A stretch of 64,000 bases of DNA, from positions 186,001 to 250,000 of the forward strand of contig NZ_JBNJLT010000002.1 in NCBI RefSeq assembly GCF_050113635.1, read 5' to 3'. Below are positions 49,251 to 58,166 of this stretch, one piece after another. Made by a program: the position numbers and the translations under genes. The first letter of the stretch is position 1; each line of letters begins with the position of its first letter. Below the pieces are notes generated by a model. That model had not been told where the DNA came from, did no database searches, and saw only the letters and a program-made list of their open reading frames with translations. This DNA comes from Marinimicrobium sp050113635 (lineage in GTDB: Bacteria > Pseudomonadota > Gammaproteobacteria > Pseudomonadales > Cellvibrionaceae).

Positions 49251-52064
49251 ATGACGCTGCTATTGATTGTGTTTTTACCATTGCTCGGTGCGCTGTTGCC
49301 TATGGCCACAGAGCGCTACGGGCGAAATATCTGTGCCCTGTCGGCCATGTTGGCGCCACTGATTGCGCTGGGATTGCTGATCAGCACTATCCCGACGGTA
49401 TTATCGGGTGAGACCCTGTTTTACCATCAGCCCTGGCTGCCCGGGCTGGGCCTGGATCTCAGCTTGCGGCTCGATGGGCTGAGCCTGATGTTCGCCTTGC
49501 TGATCACCGGCATCGGACTGCTGGTGCTGCTCTACGCCCGCTACTATTTATCCTCCAAGGATTCTCTGGGCAAGCTCTATACGTTGCTGCAGGTGTTCAT
49601 GCTGGCCATGCTGGGTATTGTCATGTCCGACAATATTCTGCTGTTGCTGGTCTTCTGGGAACTGACCAGTCTTAGCTCTTTTCTATTGATCGGTTACTGG
49701 TCCCATCAGTCCACAGCCCGTAAAGGGGCGAGGATGGCGCTGGCCATTACCGGGGCCGGGGGGTTGTGTCTGCTGGCGGGTGCGTTGCTGCTCGGCCATA
49801 TTGTCGGCAGCTTCAACCTGGGAGATATTCTGGCGGCAGGGGACCAGATCCGCGCCCACGCCCTTTACCCCATCACCTTGATTCTGGTGTTGCTCGGCGC
49901 GTTCACCAAATCCGCCCAGTTCCCGTTCCACTTCTGGCTTCCACATGCCATGGCGGCGCCCACGCCGGTATCGGCCTATTTGCATTCGGCTACGATGGTA
50001 AAGGCCGGGGTATTCCTGCTGGCGCGGATGTACCCCGCCCTGGCCGGCACTGAGTTGTGGTTTTTCATCGTCAGTTTTACGGGGTTGGCGACGCTGGTCT
50101 ACGCCGCTTACACAGCGCTGTTCAAGCACGATATCAAAGGTTTGCTAGCCTATTCCACGGTGAGCCACCTGGGCCTGATTACGCTGCTGTTTGGTTTCAG
50201 CACACCCCTGGCCGCAGCCGCCGCCGTGTTCCATATTATTAACCATGCCACGTTTAAAGCCTCGCTGTTTATGGCCGCCGGGATCATCGACCATGAAACC
50301 GGCACCCGGGATATGCGGAAAATCAATGGGCTATGGAAGTACATGCCGCATACGGCGCTGCTGGCCATGGTGGCCGCCGCCGCCATGGCCGGTGTGCCAC
50401 TGCTGAACGGTTTCCTTAGCAAGGAAATGTTCTTTGCCGAAAGCCTACACCTGTCTTATATGGGCGGGTTCGACTGGATCATGCCATTGTTCGTAACGCT
50501 GGGGGCGCTGTTCTCGGTCGCGTATTCTTGCCGCTTTATCCACGATGTGTTCTTCAATGGAGAGCCCAGGGACCTACCCAAATATCCGCCGCACGAGCCG
50601 CCGCGATTCATGAAAATTCCGGTAGAGCTACTGGTGGTGCTGTGTCTGGCGGTGGGCATTTTCCCGAACTTTACCGTTCTGCCCTTTATGGAAGCGGGTG
50701 CATCGGCGGTGCTGGGAGAAACCATGCCGGAGTACCACATCGCCCTTTGGCACGGCCTTAACCTGCCCCTGCTGATGAGTGCCGTGGCACTGGCGGGCGG
50801 CATTTTGTTGTATGTTCAGCGCAAAGGGCTGTTTGCCTTCTACGAACGCAAGTTTCGCCGCGACGAGAAACTGGTGTTCGAGCGCCGTATTCAGTGGGGC
50901 GAGCAATCGGCCCGCTGGTTGACCGATCGGCTGGAGAATGGCTCCCTGCAACGCTATCTCGCGCTGTTTTTTGGCTCCGCCGTCGTGGCGGGCGCCATTG
51001 GGCTTTGGCCGTTGACCACCTGGACCGGCCCGGTCGCCTTAACACCGATCGATCCGGTCAGTCTGGTCGCGACGGCTCTATTGATGATCGGCGCTTTCGG
51101 GACCGTGCTTATTCACCACAACCGCTTTGCCGCGCTGCTGCTGTTGAGCGTGGTGGGGTTGATTGTGGCGCTGACGTTTATCCGTTTTTCCGCCCCCGAC
51201 CTGGCCCTCACACAGCTGTCTGTGGAGGTGGTCACCATTGTGCTGCTGATGCTGGCCCTGTACTTCCTGCCACAGTTGACTCCCAACGAGTCCGGACCTA
51301 AGCGGGTGGGCCGGGATATTGTGATCTCCGGCGCCGCCGGGCTGGGTGTCGGGTTGCTGTGTTGGACCGTACTCACCCGGCCGTTCACCTCCATCTCGGA
51401 CTATTTTCTGGAAAACAGTGTGAGCGGCGGCGGTGGCACCAATGTGGTCAACGTGATCCTGGTAGACTTCCGGGGCTTTGATACGCTGGGCGAAATTACC
51501 GTGTTGGCGCTCGCCGCCGTTGGCATCTATGCCATTCTCCACGGCTTGAAACTGCCGTTGCCCATGGCCGATGGCGATGGGCGCCGCTGGGCGCGCGATC
51601 CACACCCGCCGATTCTCTCGGTGATGACCCGCATCCTGATGCCACTGGCCATCATGGTGTCCCTGTATATTTTCCTACGGGGCCACAATATGCCCGGCGG
51701 CGGTTTCATCGCGGGCCTGGTGACCAGCGTGGCGCTGATCCTTCAGTACATTTCCACTGGAACCGAGTGGATGCAGCAGCGGTTGCGCTGGAATTACCGC
51801 AAGGTGGCTGCCACTGGGGTGCTGATTGCTACCTTCACCGGTTTTGCGAGCTGGCTGTTTGGCTATCCGTTCCTGACCTCCACGTTTACCCATGTGCACT
51901 GGCCTTTTGTCGGCGATTTCGAGCTGGCCTCGGCCATGGCGTTTGATATCGGGGTGTACGTGAGCGTTGTGGGCGCCACCATGTTGATCCTGGCGCATCT
52001 GGGTAAGTTGGCCCAGACCACACACGAACCCCCTCCCGTTAACGACCAAGGGGAGAAAGTTTAA
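49251..52064 (+). CDS. mrpA: Mrp Na+/H+ antiporter subunit A with fused MnhB domain
   Basis: Largest subunit of the multi-gene cation/proton antiporter that expels Na+ and helps pH homeostasis. 937 residues with some twenty transmembrane helices. The NuoL-like core has LTSLSSFLLIGYWS, KSAQFPFHFWLPHAMAAPTPVSAYLHSATMVKAGVFLLARMYP and LLAYSTVSHLG. The C-terminal ~300 residues contain the MnhB region (HNMPGGGFIAGLVTS). ATG 49251 has GAGAG upstream; GTG 49239 is a weaker alternative. Heads a six-gene operon. Confidence 0.95.
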   Translation: MTLLLIVFLPLLGALLPMATERYGRNICALSAMLAPLIALGLLISTIPTVLSGETLFYHQPWLPGLGLDLSLRLDGLSLMFALLITGIGLLVLLYARYYLSSKDSLGKLYTLLQVFMLAMLGIVMSDNILLLLVFWELTSLSSFLLIGYWSHQSTARKGARMALAITGAGGLCLLAGALLLGHIVGSFNLGDILAAGDQIRAHALYPITLILVLLGAFTKSAQFPFHFWLPHAMAAPTPVSAYLHSATMVKAGVFLLARMYPALAGTELWFFIVSFTGLATLVYAAYTALFKHDIKGLLAYSTVSHLGLITLLFGFSTPLAAAAAVFHIINHATFKASLFMAAGIIDHETGTRDMRKINGLWKYMPHTALLAMVAAAAMAGVPLLNGFLSKEMFFAESLHLSYMGGFDWIMPLFVTLGALFSVAYSCRFIHDVFFNGEPRDLPKYPPHEPPRFMKIPVELLVVLCLAVGIFPNFTVLPFMEAGASAVLGETMPEYHIALWHGLNLPLLMSAVALAGGILLYVQRKGLFAFYERKFRRDEKLVFERRIQWGEQSARWLTDRLENGSLQRYLALFFGSAVVAGAIGLWPLTTWTGPVALTPIDPVSLVATALLMIGAFGTVLIHHNRFAALLLLSVVGLIVALTFIRFSAPDLALTQLSVEVVTIVLLMLALYFLPQLTPNESGPKRVGRDIVISGAAGLGVGLLCWTVLTRPFTSISDYFLENSVSGGGGTNVVNVILVDFRGFDTLGEITVLALAAVGIYAILHGLKLPLPMADGDGRRWARDPHPPILSVMTRILMPLAIMVSLYIFLRGHNMPGGGFIAGLVTSVALILQYISTGTEWMQQRLRWNYRKVAATGVLIATFTGFASWLFGYPFLTSTFTHVHWPFVGDFELASAMAFDIGVYVSVVGATMLILAHLGKLAQTTHEPPPVNDQGEKV

Positions 52065-52411
52065 TGGAATTGCTGATTTCTCTGATGATTGCCGTCATGA
52101 CCGCATGCGGCGTTTACCTGATGCTGCGCGGGCGCACCTTCCCGGTGATTGTGGGCCTGACGCTGTTTACCTACGCCGTCAATCTGTTCATTTTCGTGAT
52201 GGGCCGCCTCAATAGCGGCATGCCGCCGGTGATCGGCACTGGCGAACAATACGCCGACCCTTTGCCTCAGGCACTGGTGCTGACCGCTATTGTTATCAGC
52301 TTTGCCATGACGGCTTTTGTGCTGGTGCTGGCGCTGCGTGCCCGCGCCGAACTGGGCAACGATCACGTTGACGGAAAACCGGTCGACGAGCACAAGGAGT
52401 CGCGCGTATGA
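52064..52411 (+). CDS. mrpC: Mrp antiporter subunit C
   Basis: NuoK-like subunit of 115 residues with three transmembrane helices (LISLMIAVMTACGVYLMLRG, FPVIVGLTLFTYAVNLFIFVMG, LVLTAIVISFAMTAFVLVLALR) and the DPLPQALVLTAIVIS signature. The ATG shares one base with the mrpA stop (TAATG), so translation is coupled. Confidence 0.95.
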   Translation: MELLISLMIAVMTACGVYLMLRGRTFPVIVGLTLFTYAVNLFIFVMGRLNSGMPPVIGTGEQYADPLPQALVLTAIVISFAMTAFVLVLALRARAELGNDHVDGKPVDEHKESRV

Positions 52412-53919
52412 ATCATTTAACAGCCCTTCCTGTGCTGTTGCCCCTGTTCACCGGGGTCACGCTGTTGCTGTTGGCGGGTAAAGGGTTTGTACTGACCCGG
52501 ACAGTGAGTCTTATTGGGGCCGGACTGCTGGTTCTGGTTGCCGCGCTGCTGTTCCAGACCGCCTCCACCGGTGTCATTCAGGTATACGCCATGGGCGACT
52601 GGGCGCCGCCGTTCGGTATCGTTCTGGTACTGGACCGGCTGAGCGCTTTTATGGTGCTGGTTACCAGTGTGCTGGCGTTTTTCAGTATCTGGTACGCGGC
52701 CAGTACGATGGACCATCCCGCCTATAACCTGAACGGCTTACTGCACTTGCTGTTGTTCGGTGTTAATGGTGCCTTTCTGACCGGCGATCTGTTCAACCTG
52801 TTTGTGTGTTTCGAGATTTTGCTGCTGGCGTCCTACGGGCTGCTGGTACAGGGCGGTGGTCCCGAGCGGGCTCGAGCGGGATTGCACTATGTGCTGCTGA
52901 ACCTGGCGGGCTCAAGCCTGTTCCTGATTGCCGTCGCTACGCTGTACGGCGTTACCGGGACCCTGAACATGGCCGATATGGCGGTACGCGTCGCGCAGCT
53001 GCCCGCCAGTGAAGCGCCCATCGCCGCCGCTGCGGGTCTGCTGTTTATGGTGGTGTTTGGCCTGAAAGCGGCCATGGTGCCGCTGTACTTCTGGTTGCCC
53101 AGAGCGTACAGCGCCGCCAGCGCTCCCGTGGCCGCAATGTTTGCGATCATGACCAAAATTGGTGTGTACTCCATTGCACGTATGTACACACTGATTTTTG
53201 GCGATCAGGCGGGCGAGCTGGCCAATCTGGCGCAGCCCTGGCTCTGGCCTCTGGCACTGCTTACCCTGACGCTCGGCTTTATCGGCGTGCTGGCCGCCCG
53301 CACTCTGCGCATGCAGGTTTCCTATCTGGTCATCATTTCCGTGGGCACTTTGCTGGCCGGTTTGGCCATTAATACCGCCGACGCCCTGAGCGCTACTTTC
53401 TATTATCTCGCGCACTCCACCTGGATTTGCGGTGCCCTGTATTTGATCGCCGACCTGATCCGCCGCCAGCGCGAAGATGGCAGTGATGAGATCGTCAGTG
53501 GCCGGGCACTGCCACAAAGCACGTTACTCGGCCTGCTGTTCTTTGTCGCGGCGGTGGGCGTGGCCGGTATGCCGCCGCTGAGTGGTTTCGTTGGCAAAGT
53601 GCTGCTACTGCAATCAGCGGGCACTGGCTACGACGCTATCTGGCTGTGGTCACTGGTGCTGCTCGGCGGCCTCGCCTCCATTACGTCACTGAGCCGCAGC
53701 GGCAGTACCTTTTTCTGGCGTACTCACGACGGCATCAGCACTCAGCCACGATCCACGCTGTTACCTCTGGCCGCCGCCGGAGGCCTGCTGGCCACGGTGC
53801 CGGTGCTGGCCATTTGGGGAGAGCCGGTGCTGGCGTACACCCAGGCCATGGCCGAACAGTTGTTAAACCCGGAACAGTACATTCGCAGCGTACTGGGCCA
53901 CACTACGGTAGGAGGTTGA
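52408..53919 (+). CDS. mrpD: Mrp antiporter subunit D
   Basis: NuoM/N-like antiporter subunit of 503 residues with about fourteen helices. Motifs: GDLFNLFVCFEILLLASYGLL (with the conserved Glu), GLKAAMVPLYFWLPRAYSAASAPVAAMFAIMTKIGVYSIARM and GVAGMPPLSGFVGK. Four-base overlap with mrpC. Confidence 0.95.
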   Translation: MNHLTALPVLLPLFTGVTLLLLAGKGFVLTRTVSLIGAGLLVLVAALLFQTASTGVIQVYAMGDWAPPFGIVLVLDRLSAFMVLVTSVLAFFSIWYAASTMDHPAYNLNGLLHLLLFGVNGAFLTGDLFNLFVCFEILLLASYGLLVQGGGPERARAGLHYVLLNLAGSSLFLIAVATLYGVTGTLNMADMAVRVAQLPASEAPIAAAAGLLFMVVFGLKAAMVPLYFWLPRAYSAASAPVAAMFAIMTKIGVYSIARMYTLIFGDQAGELANLAQPWLWPLALLTLTLGFIGVLAARTLRMQVSYLVIISVGTLLAGLAINTADALSATFYYLAHSTWICGALYLIADLIRRQREDGSDEIVSGRALPQSTLLGLLFFVAAVGVAGMPPLSGFVGKVLLLQSAGTGYDAIWLWSLVLLGGLASITSLSRSGSTFFWRTHDGISTQPRSTLLPLAAAGGLLATVPVLAIWGEPVLAYTQAMAEQLLNPEQYIRSVLGHTTVGG

Positions 53920-53922
53920 TCC

Positions 53923-54450
53923 ATGGCTACTCTGTCCCGACGCCACCGTCGGCCCCGGCGCTGGCTCCCTCACCCGGTACTCAGTCTGTTCATGTTGTTT
54001 CTGTGGTTCCTGCTGGTCAACCAGATCAGCGGCGGGCACCTCGTGCTGGGCGCCATCCTGGCCTGGTTTATTCCGTTCGTCACCCAGTCTTTCTGGCCGC
54101 AGGAGATGACGCTAAGCCGTCCCTGGGTGGCGCTCAAGTTCTTATTCCTGGTGGTCGGCGACATTATCGTTGCCAACTGGAGTGTGGCCCGCATGATCCT
54201 CGCCTCCCCGCGTAAACTAAAGCCCGCCTTCATGCGGCTGGAGCTGGATCTCAAGCAGGATTTCTCCATTACATTGCTGGCCAGTACGATTTCCCTGACA
54301 CCGGGGACCGTGTCTGCCGATCTGACGGCCGATGGCAAAGCGTTGATCATTCACACCCTGCATGTGGATGACCCGACCGAAGCCATCGCCACTATCAAGC
54401 GTCGCTATGAGGCCCCGTTGAAGGAGATTTTCGAATGCTCGACACCGTAG
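53923..54450 (+). CDS. mrpE: Mrp antiporter subunit E
   Basis: 175-residue subunit with N-terminal transmembrane helices (PVLSLFMLFLWFLLVNQISGGHLVLGAILAWFIP) and the soluble domain with LLASTISLTPGTVSADLTADGKALIIHTLHVDD, characteristic of MnhE. The ribosome-binding site GGAGG lies just before the ATG. The 3' end overlaps mrpF by 16 bases. Confidence 0.94.
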   Translation: MATLSRRHRRPRRWLPHPVLSLFMLFLWFLLVNQISGGHLVLGAILAWFIPFVTQSFWPQEMTLSRPWVALKFLFLVVGDIIVANWSVARMILASPRKLKPAFMRLELDLKQDFSITLLASTISLTPGTVSADLTADGKALIIHTLHVDDPTEAIATIKRRYEAPLKEIFECSTP

Positions 54451-54704
54451 TGCAGATCACACTGCTGATGATCAGCCTGGCGCTGGTGCTTAACGTGTGG
54501 CGGCTGGCGCGCGGGCCCTCCCTGCCTGATCGCATCCTGGCACTGGACACCATGTACATCAATTCCATCGCGCTTTTAGTGCTGTACGGCATCGCCCAGG
54601 AGTCCATGCTGTATTTCGAGGCCGCGCTGCTGATTGCCGTCATGGGCTTCGTCGGTACGGTGGCGTTGTCCAAGTACCTGTTGCGCGGCGATATTATCGA
54701 ATAG
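54435..54704 (+). CDS. mrpF: Mrp antiporter subunit F
   Basis: 89-residue membrane subunit with three helices and the family motif RGPSLPDRILALDTMYINSIALLVL (shown across TM1-TM2). Its start lies within mrpE. Confidence 0.94.
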   Translation: MLDTVVQITLLMISLALVLNVWRLARGPSLPDRILALDTMYINSIALLVLYGIAQESMLYFEAALLIAVMGFVGTVALSKYLLRGDIIE

Positions 54705-54716
54705 GAGGGTTTCACC

Positions 54717-55055
54717 ATGAGCGATATCCATTGGATCGAGTGGCTGGTGTCGGCGCTGCTGCTGATCGGCGCGACCTTCGCCCTGATCGGCTCTTTTGGA
54801 CTGGCGCGGCTGCCGGACTTTTTTATGCGCCTGCACGGCCCCACCAAGGCCACAACGCTGGGCGTGGGAGGGATGATTGTTGGCTCCATCATTTTTTTCA
54901 GTACCCGGGGGGAAGGATTGAGCCTGCACGAGCTGTTGATCGCGCTGTTTTTGTTCATCACCGCACCGGTCAGCGCCCATATCGTGGCCAAGGCCGCTTT
55001 GCACGTCGGACTCCCCTACCGCAAAGATACGCGCCATTGGGACGGGGACAGTTGA
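54717..55055 (+). CDS. mrpG: Mrp antiporter subunit G
   Basis: 112-residue membrane subunit, last of the operon. Signature GLARLPDFFMRLHGPTKATTLGVGGMI and HELLIALFLFITAPVSAHIVAKAA. AGGAGGG precedes the ATG. Confidence 0.94.
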   Translation: MSDIHWIEWLVSALLLIGATFALIGSFGLARLPDFFMRLHGPTKATTLGVGGMIVGSIIFFSTRGEGLSLHELLIALFLFITAPVSAHIVAKAALHVGLPYRKDTRHWDGDS

Positions 55056-55163
55056 CATGACGCCCCAAATCGGCATAATGTCGCGTCCTTGATTCCGGCT
55101 TGCGACTCGACCTGCGCCGGACGACCGAATTGAAAGCTTGAAATACGAAACAGGAGCACTACG

Positions 55164-55430
55164 GTGGCCAATACCCCCCAATCCAAAAAGCGCGCTCGCC
55201 AGAACGAAAAGGCTCGCAAGCACAACGCCAGCCTGCGCTCCATGACGCGCACCTACATCAAGAACGTGGTCAAGGCGATTGACTCCGGCAATAAAGAAGC
55301 CGCTCAAAAAGCCTACACCGCTGCGGTACCGGTCATTGACCGCATGGCTGACAAAGGCCTGCTGCACAAAAACAAGGCCGCTCGCCATAAGAGCCGCCTG
55401 AATGGACACATCAAGGCCATGGCGTCTTAA
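55164..55430 (+). CDS. rpsT: 30S ribosomal protein bS20
   Basis: 88-residue, Lys/Arg-rich ribosomal protein with ANTPQSKKRARQNEKARKHNASLRS at the N-terminus and GLLHKNKAARHKSRLNGHIKAM at the C-terminus. Translation begins at GTG behind ACAGGAGC. E. coli rpsT also uses a rare start (UUG), consistent with start-codon-dependent autoregulation. Strong terminator follows. Confidence 0.97.
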   Translation: MANTPQSKKRARQNEKARKHNASLRSMTRTYIKNVVKAIDSGNKEAAQKAYTAAVPVIDRMADKGLLHKNKAARHKSRLNGHIKAMAS

Positions 55431-55472
55431 GGCACCACTGGACCCCCTGGTCGCCAGCCTCCGCTGGCCCCC

Positions 55473-55499
55473 AAAAACCGGCTTCTGGCCGGTTTTTTT
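55473..55499 (+). terminator. Intrinsic terminator of rpsT
   Basis: Ten-base-pair stem (55473-55482 with 55488-55497), five-base loop and seven consecutive Ts. Confidence 0.93.
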
Positions 55500-55523
55500 G
55501 TGGTGAGAAATTTTTCTCAGGCG

Positions 55524-55591
55524 TTGACACATTTCTGCCAGATTTATCGTATACCGTGGCTGTATCTACCCACCTCAGCCACGGTCTTTTT
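55524..55591 (+). promoter_or_regulatory. Promoter and 10-bp dyad before the MaoP-like gene
   Basis: TTGACA (55524-55529) is a perfect -35. Possible -10s are TATCGT (55545-55550) or TATACC (55550-55555), both with imperfect spacing. ACCGTGGCTG (55553-55562) and CAGCCACGGT (55576-55585) form a perfect inverted repeat followed by CTTTTT. It may be an operator over the start site or an attenuator hairpin; the start-site position decides which. Confidence 0.55.
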
Positions 55592-55603
55592 AAGGAGCAG
55601 AAT

Positions 55604-55939
55604 ATGTTGCCGCGTGAACATTACCTCAAACAACCTTTTCAGGACCTGAAACATTTCCCCAAGGGTTTTGAGCAGGACGCTCAGCTGTCCGCCCTGCAGG
55701 CGCGTCTGATTCGCAAACACGGCGCCCTGATTACCGCCTTGCTACGGGGGGAAGTCAGCAACCCCAACGCAGAAGACCACCACCTGCTTAAGGTCATCGA
55801 GCGGCAGGCCGCCCCCAAGAACCCGGTGGAGCAAGCCTGGTTGAAATACAGGCTCACCATTGAAGCGACCCAGGAACCTCTCAAACAACCACTTATCAAA
55901 CAAGAACCTCTCAAACAGCCACTCCGCAAAACGGCCTGA
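55604..55939 (+). CDS. DUF413/MaoP-like protein
   Basis: 111 residues from ATG 55604, which has AAGGAGC upstream. HFPKGFEQDAQLSALQARLIRKHGALITALLRGEV and NPVEQAWLKYRL match the DUF413 family of E. coli MaoP, which helps organise the Ori macrodomain. The C-terminal 20 residues are two copies of a ten-residue unit beginning EPLKQPL, encoded by a 30-base tandem repeat (55874-55903, 55904-55933). Function here is inferred only from the family. Confidence 0.8.
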   Translation: MLPREHYLKQPFQDLKHFPKGFEQDAQLSALQARLIRKHGALITALLRGEVSNPNAEDHHLLKVIERQAAPKNPVEQAWLKYRLTIEATQEPLKQPLIKQEPLKQPLRKTA

Positions 55940-56028
55940 ACAGAACCGGGCCACAGGTTTGCTCCGTCAACGCAAACAGGTTAGTCTTCCCGGCACCGTA
56001 AAATCACCCGTGGAGATGTAAACCACCT

Positions 56029-56544
56029 GTGGCCGACCTGATCATTGTTATAGGGGTTGCCGGATCGGGGAAAACTACCCTGGCTCAGGCGATTGCCAAG
56101 CACTGTAACCTGACCTTTCTCGATGCCGACGACTTCCACAGCGCGGAAGCGAAGGCCCATATGGCCAGTGGCCAACCGCTGACCGACACCATGCGAGTCC
56201 CCTGGATTGAACGCATTGCGAGCAGCCTGACCAGTCTGGCCCAGCGCAACGAGTCGGCGGCGCTGGCTTTCTCAGGTCTGAAACAACGGCATCGCGAGCC
56301 ACTGCGGCACTGCGGACTCACCCCCCACTTCCTGTTCCTCTCTGGTGATCAACGCCTGATTGCCGAACGCATGAGCGCCCGGGAAGGGCATTTTATGCCG
56401 CCCGCCCTGCTCGACAGCCAGTTCAAGAGCCTGGAAGAGCCGGATCCGTCCCGGGAACCGGATGTGACGGTACTGGACATTACCCCGCCTCCCGAGGAGC
56501 TTCTCCAGCAGGCCATTGCGGCTATAAAAGGTTCAAACCGCTGA
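56029..56544 (+). CDS. gntK: Gluconokinase
   Basis: Phosphorylates D-gluconate to 6-phosphogluconate for the Entner-Doudoroff or pentose phosphate pathway. 171 residues, the usual size. P-loop GVAGSGKTTLAQAIA (~9-23), LDADDFHSAEAKAHMASGQPLTDTMRVPWIERI (substrate region) and LFLSGDQRLIAERMSAREGHFMPPALLDSQF are all typical. Starts at GTG 56029. Followed by gntT. Confidence 0.95.
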   Translation: MADLIIVIGVAGSGKTTLAQAIAKHCNLTFLDADDFHSAEAKAHMASGQPLTDTMRVPWIERIASSLTSLAQRNESAALAFSGLKQRHREPLRHCGLTPHFLFLSGDQRLIAERMSAREGHFMPPALLDSQFKSLEEPDPSREPDVTVLDITPPPEELLQQAIAAIKGSNR

Positions 56545-56635
56545 CGTCCCAATAAAACCAGACTCACAACCACAAAAAACCAAAACACCAACAACAATCC
56601 CAACATCGGCAATATTAATAGGAGAGAACACAATA
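56545..56635 (+). promoter_or_regulatory. G-poor CA-rich leader of gntT
   Basis: From about 56564 to 56604 the plus strand is almost only A and C, with few T and no G, and includes ACCAACAACAATCCC. Such unstructured A/C tracts near a start codon resemble Hfq/Crc-type (AAnAAnAA) catabolite-repression targets. A normal TAGGAGAG site lies further downstream. Function is speculative. Confidence 0.4.
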
Positions 56636-57985
56636 ATGTCCGCCACATACCTGTTATCGGTCACCGTTGCCAGTATCGCCATACTGCTGTTTTTAATTAT
56701 GGCCATGCGCATGCAAGCGTTCGTTGCCCTGCTGCTGGTCAGCATGGGCGTTGCCATCGCCGGGGGCGTTCCGCTTGGAGAAGTGGCTGACGTTATCCGC
56801 GAAGGCATGGGCAGTACCCTTGGGTACATTGCGATTGTGATCGGCCTGGGTACCATGATCGGTGAGATTCTTCAGGTATCCGGGGGCGCCCAGCAAATCG
56901 CCAATACACTGACGCGCAAGGCCGGCGTCGAACGGGCACCCTGGGCGTTGATGACCCTGGGCCTGATCGTCGCCATTCCGGTGTTTTTCGAAGTAGCGTT
57001 GCTGCTGTTTATTCCGTTGGCCTACAGCCTGGCCAAACGCACCGGCAAGTCGCTGCTGCTCTACGGCATGCCGTTAGTCGCCGGGATCGCGGTGGCTCAC
57101 TCCTTTATCCCCCCCACCCCCGGACCGGTCGCCGTAGCGTCCTTGCTCGGAGCAGACCTCGGCTGGGTGATTCTGGTGGGGCTCATCGCCGGTATACCGG
57201 CGGCCATCGTGGGCGGTATCGTATTCGGGCGCTATATTGGCAACCGCATTCACGTCGAATTGCCGAAAACCGCCCTGGCACACCTGGATACCCAGAGCGA
57301 CAACGAACGTCCCCAGCCCGGCTTCGCGCTGGTGATCAGCCTGATTCTGATTCCGCTGGCCATGATTCTGCTCAACACCGCCGCCCAGGCTTTACTGGGA
57401 GAGGAACACTCGGTGTCGCAGGTCATGGCGTTTGTCGGACACCCGTTCACCGCCCTGCTGGTCGCCTGTCTGCTGACGTTCTACTTTTTGGGAACACGGC
57501 TGGGCTTTAGCCGCGAAGAGGTTCAGAAGATCGCGACCCGCTCCATGGAGCCGGTGGGGATGATTATTCTGCTCACTGGTGCCGGGGGGGTCTTCGGTAA
57601 GGTACTGGTGCATGCCGGTGTCGGCGATGCACTGGTGGAAGCCATGACCGCGAGCAACCTGCCCATTGTGCTGTTCGCCTTCCTGATCGCTACCGTTATT
57701 CGGGTGTCCCAGGGCTCCGCTACCGTCGCCATGGTTACCACTGCGGGTCTGGTGGCTCCTCTGGTATCGGCTGGTAGCTATTCCGAGCCGGTCGTCGCCT
57801 GTGTGGTCATTGCCGTCGCCTGTGGGGCCACGGTGCTGTCCCACGTCAACGACTCCGGTTTCTGGCTGGTCAAACAGTTCATGGGGATGACCGAGCGACA
57901 AACCCTCGCCTCCTGGACCGTGCTGGAAACCATTCTCGGCGTCGTCGGTTTGGTCGTCGTCCTGGCATTGAGCCTGATCTTATAG
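56636..57985 (+). CDS. gntT: Gluconate:H+ symporter, GntP family
   Basis: Inner-membrane permease of 449 residues with about twelve to fourteen helices. GMGSTLGYIAIVIGLGTMIGEILQVSGGAQQIA, FFEVALLLFIPLAYSLAKRTG and HSFIPPTPGPVAVASLLGADLG are GntP-family motifs; the C-terminus has VLSHVNDSGFWLVKQFMGM. Pairing with gntK supports gluconate as substrate. Confidence 0.94.
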   Translation: MSATYLLSVTVASIAILLFLIMAMRMQAFVALLLVSMGVAIAGGVPLGEVADVIREGMGSTLGYIAIVIGLGTMIGEILQVSGGAQQIANTLTRKAGVERAPWALMTLGLIVAIPVFFEVALLLFIPLAYSLAKRTGKSLLLYGMPLVAGIAVAHSFIPPTPGPVAVASLLGADLGWVILVGLIAGIPAAIVGGIVFGRYIGNRIHVELPKTALAHLDTQSDNERPQPGFALVISLILIPLAMILLNTAAQALLGEEHSVSQVMAFVGHPFTALLVACLLTFYFLGTRLGFSREEVQKIATRSMEPVGMIILLTGAGGVFGKVLVHAGVGDALVEAMTASNLPIVLFAFLIATVIRVSQGSATVAMVTTAGLVAPLVSAGSYSEPVVACVVIAVACGATVLSHVNDSGFWLVKQFMGMTERQTLASWTVLETILGVVGLVVVLALSLIL

Positions 57986-58166
57986 CAAGCCGATAGGTTC
58001 GGCTGTGGTGGATGCACCTTGGGCGTGTCCGCCGTTTTGGCCGACCATTCGCATCACCTGCCGGGCTTTCACGGTACGAATCTTGCTGCCTGTTTTGATC
58101 AGTGCCACTGCACAGACAAGACAACACGCTGATGAGCCAACACGTCGATGAGAGAGCCCTGTTGCT

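Noticed and set aside
57988..58004. AGCCGA/TCGGCT hairpin after gntT as a terminator
   Set aside because: Stem is only six pairs and has no T-run on either strand.
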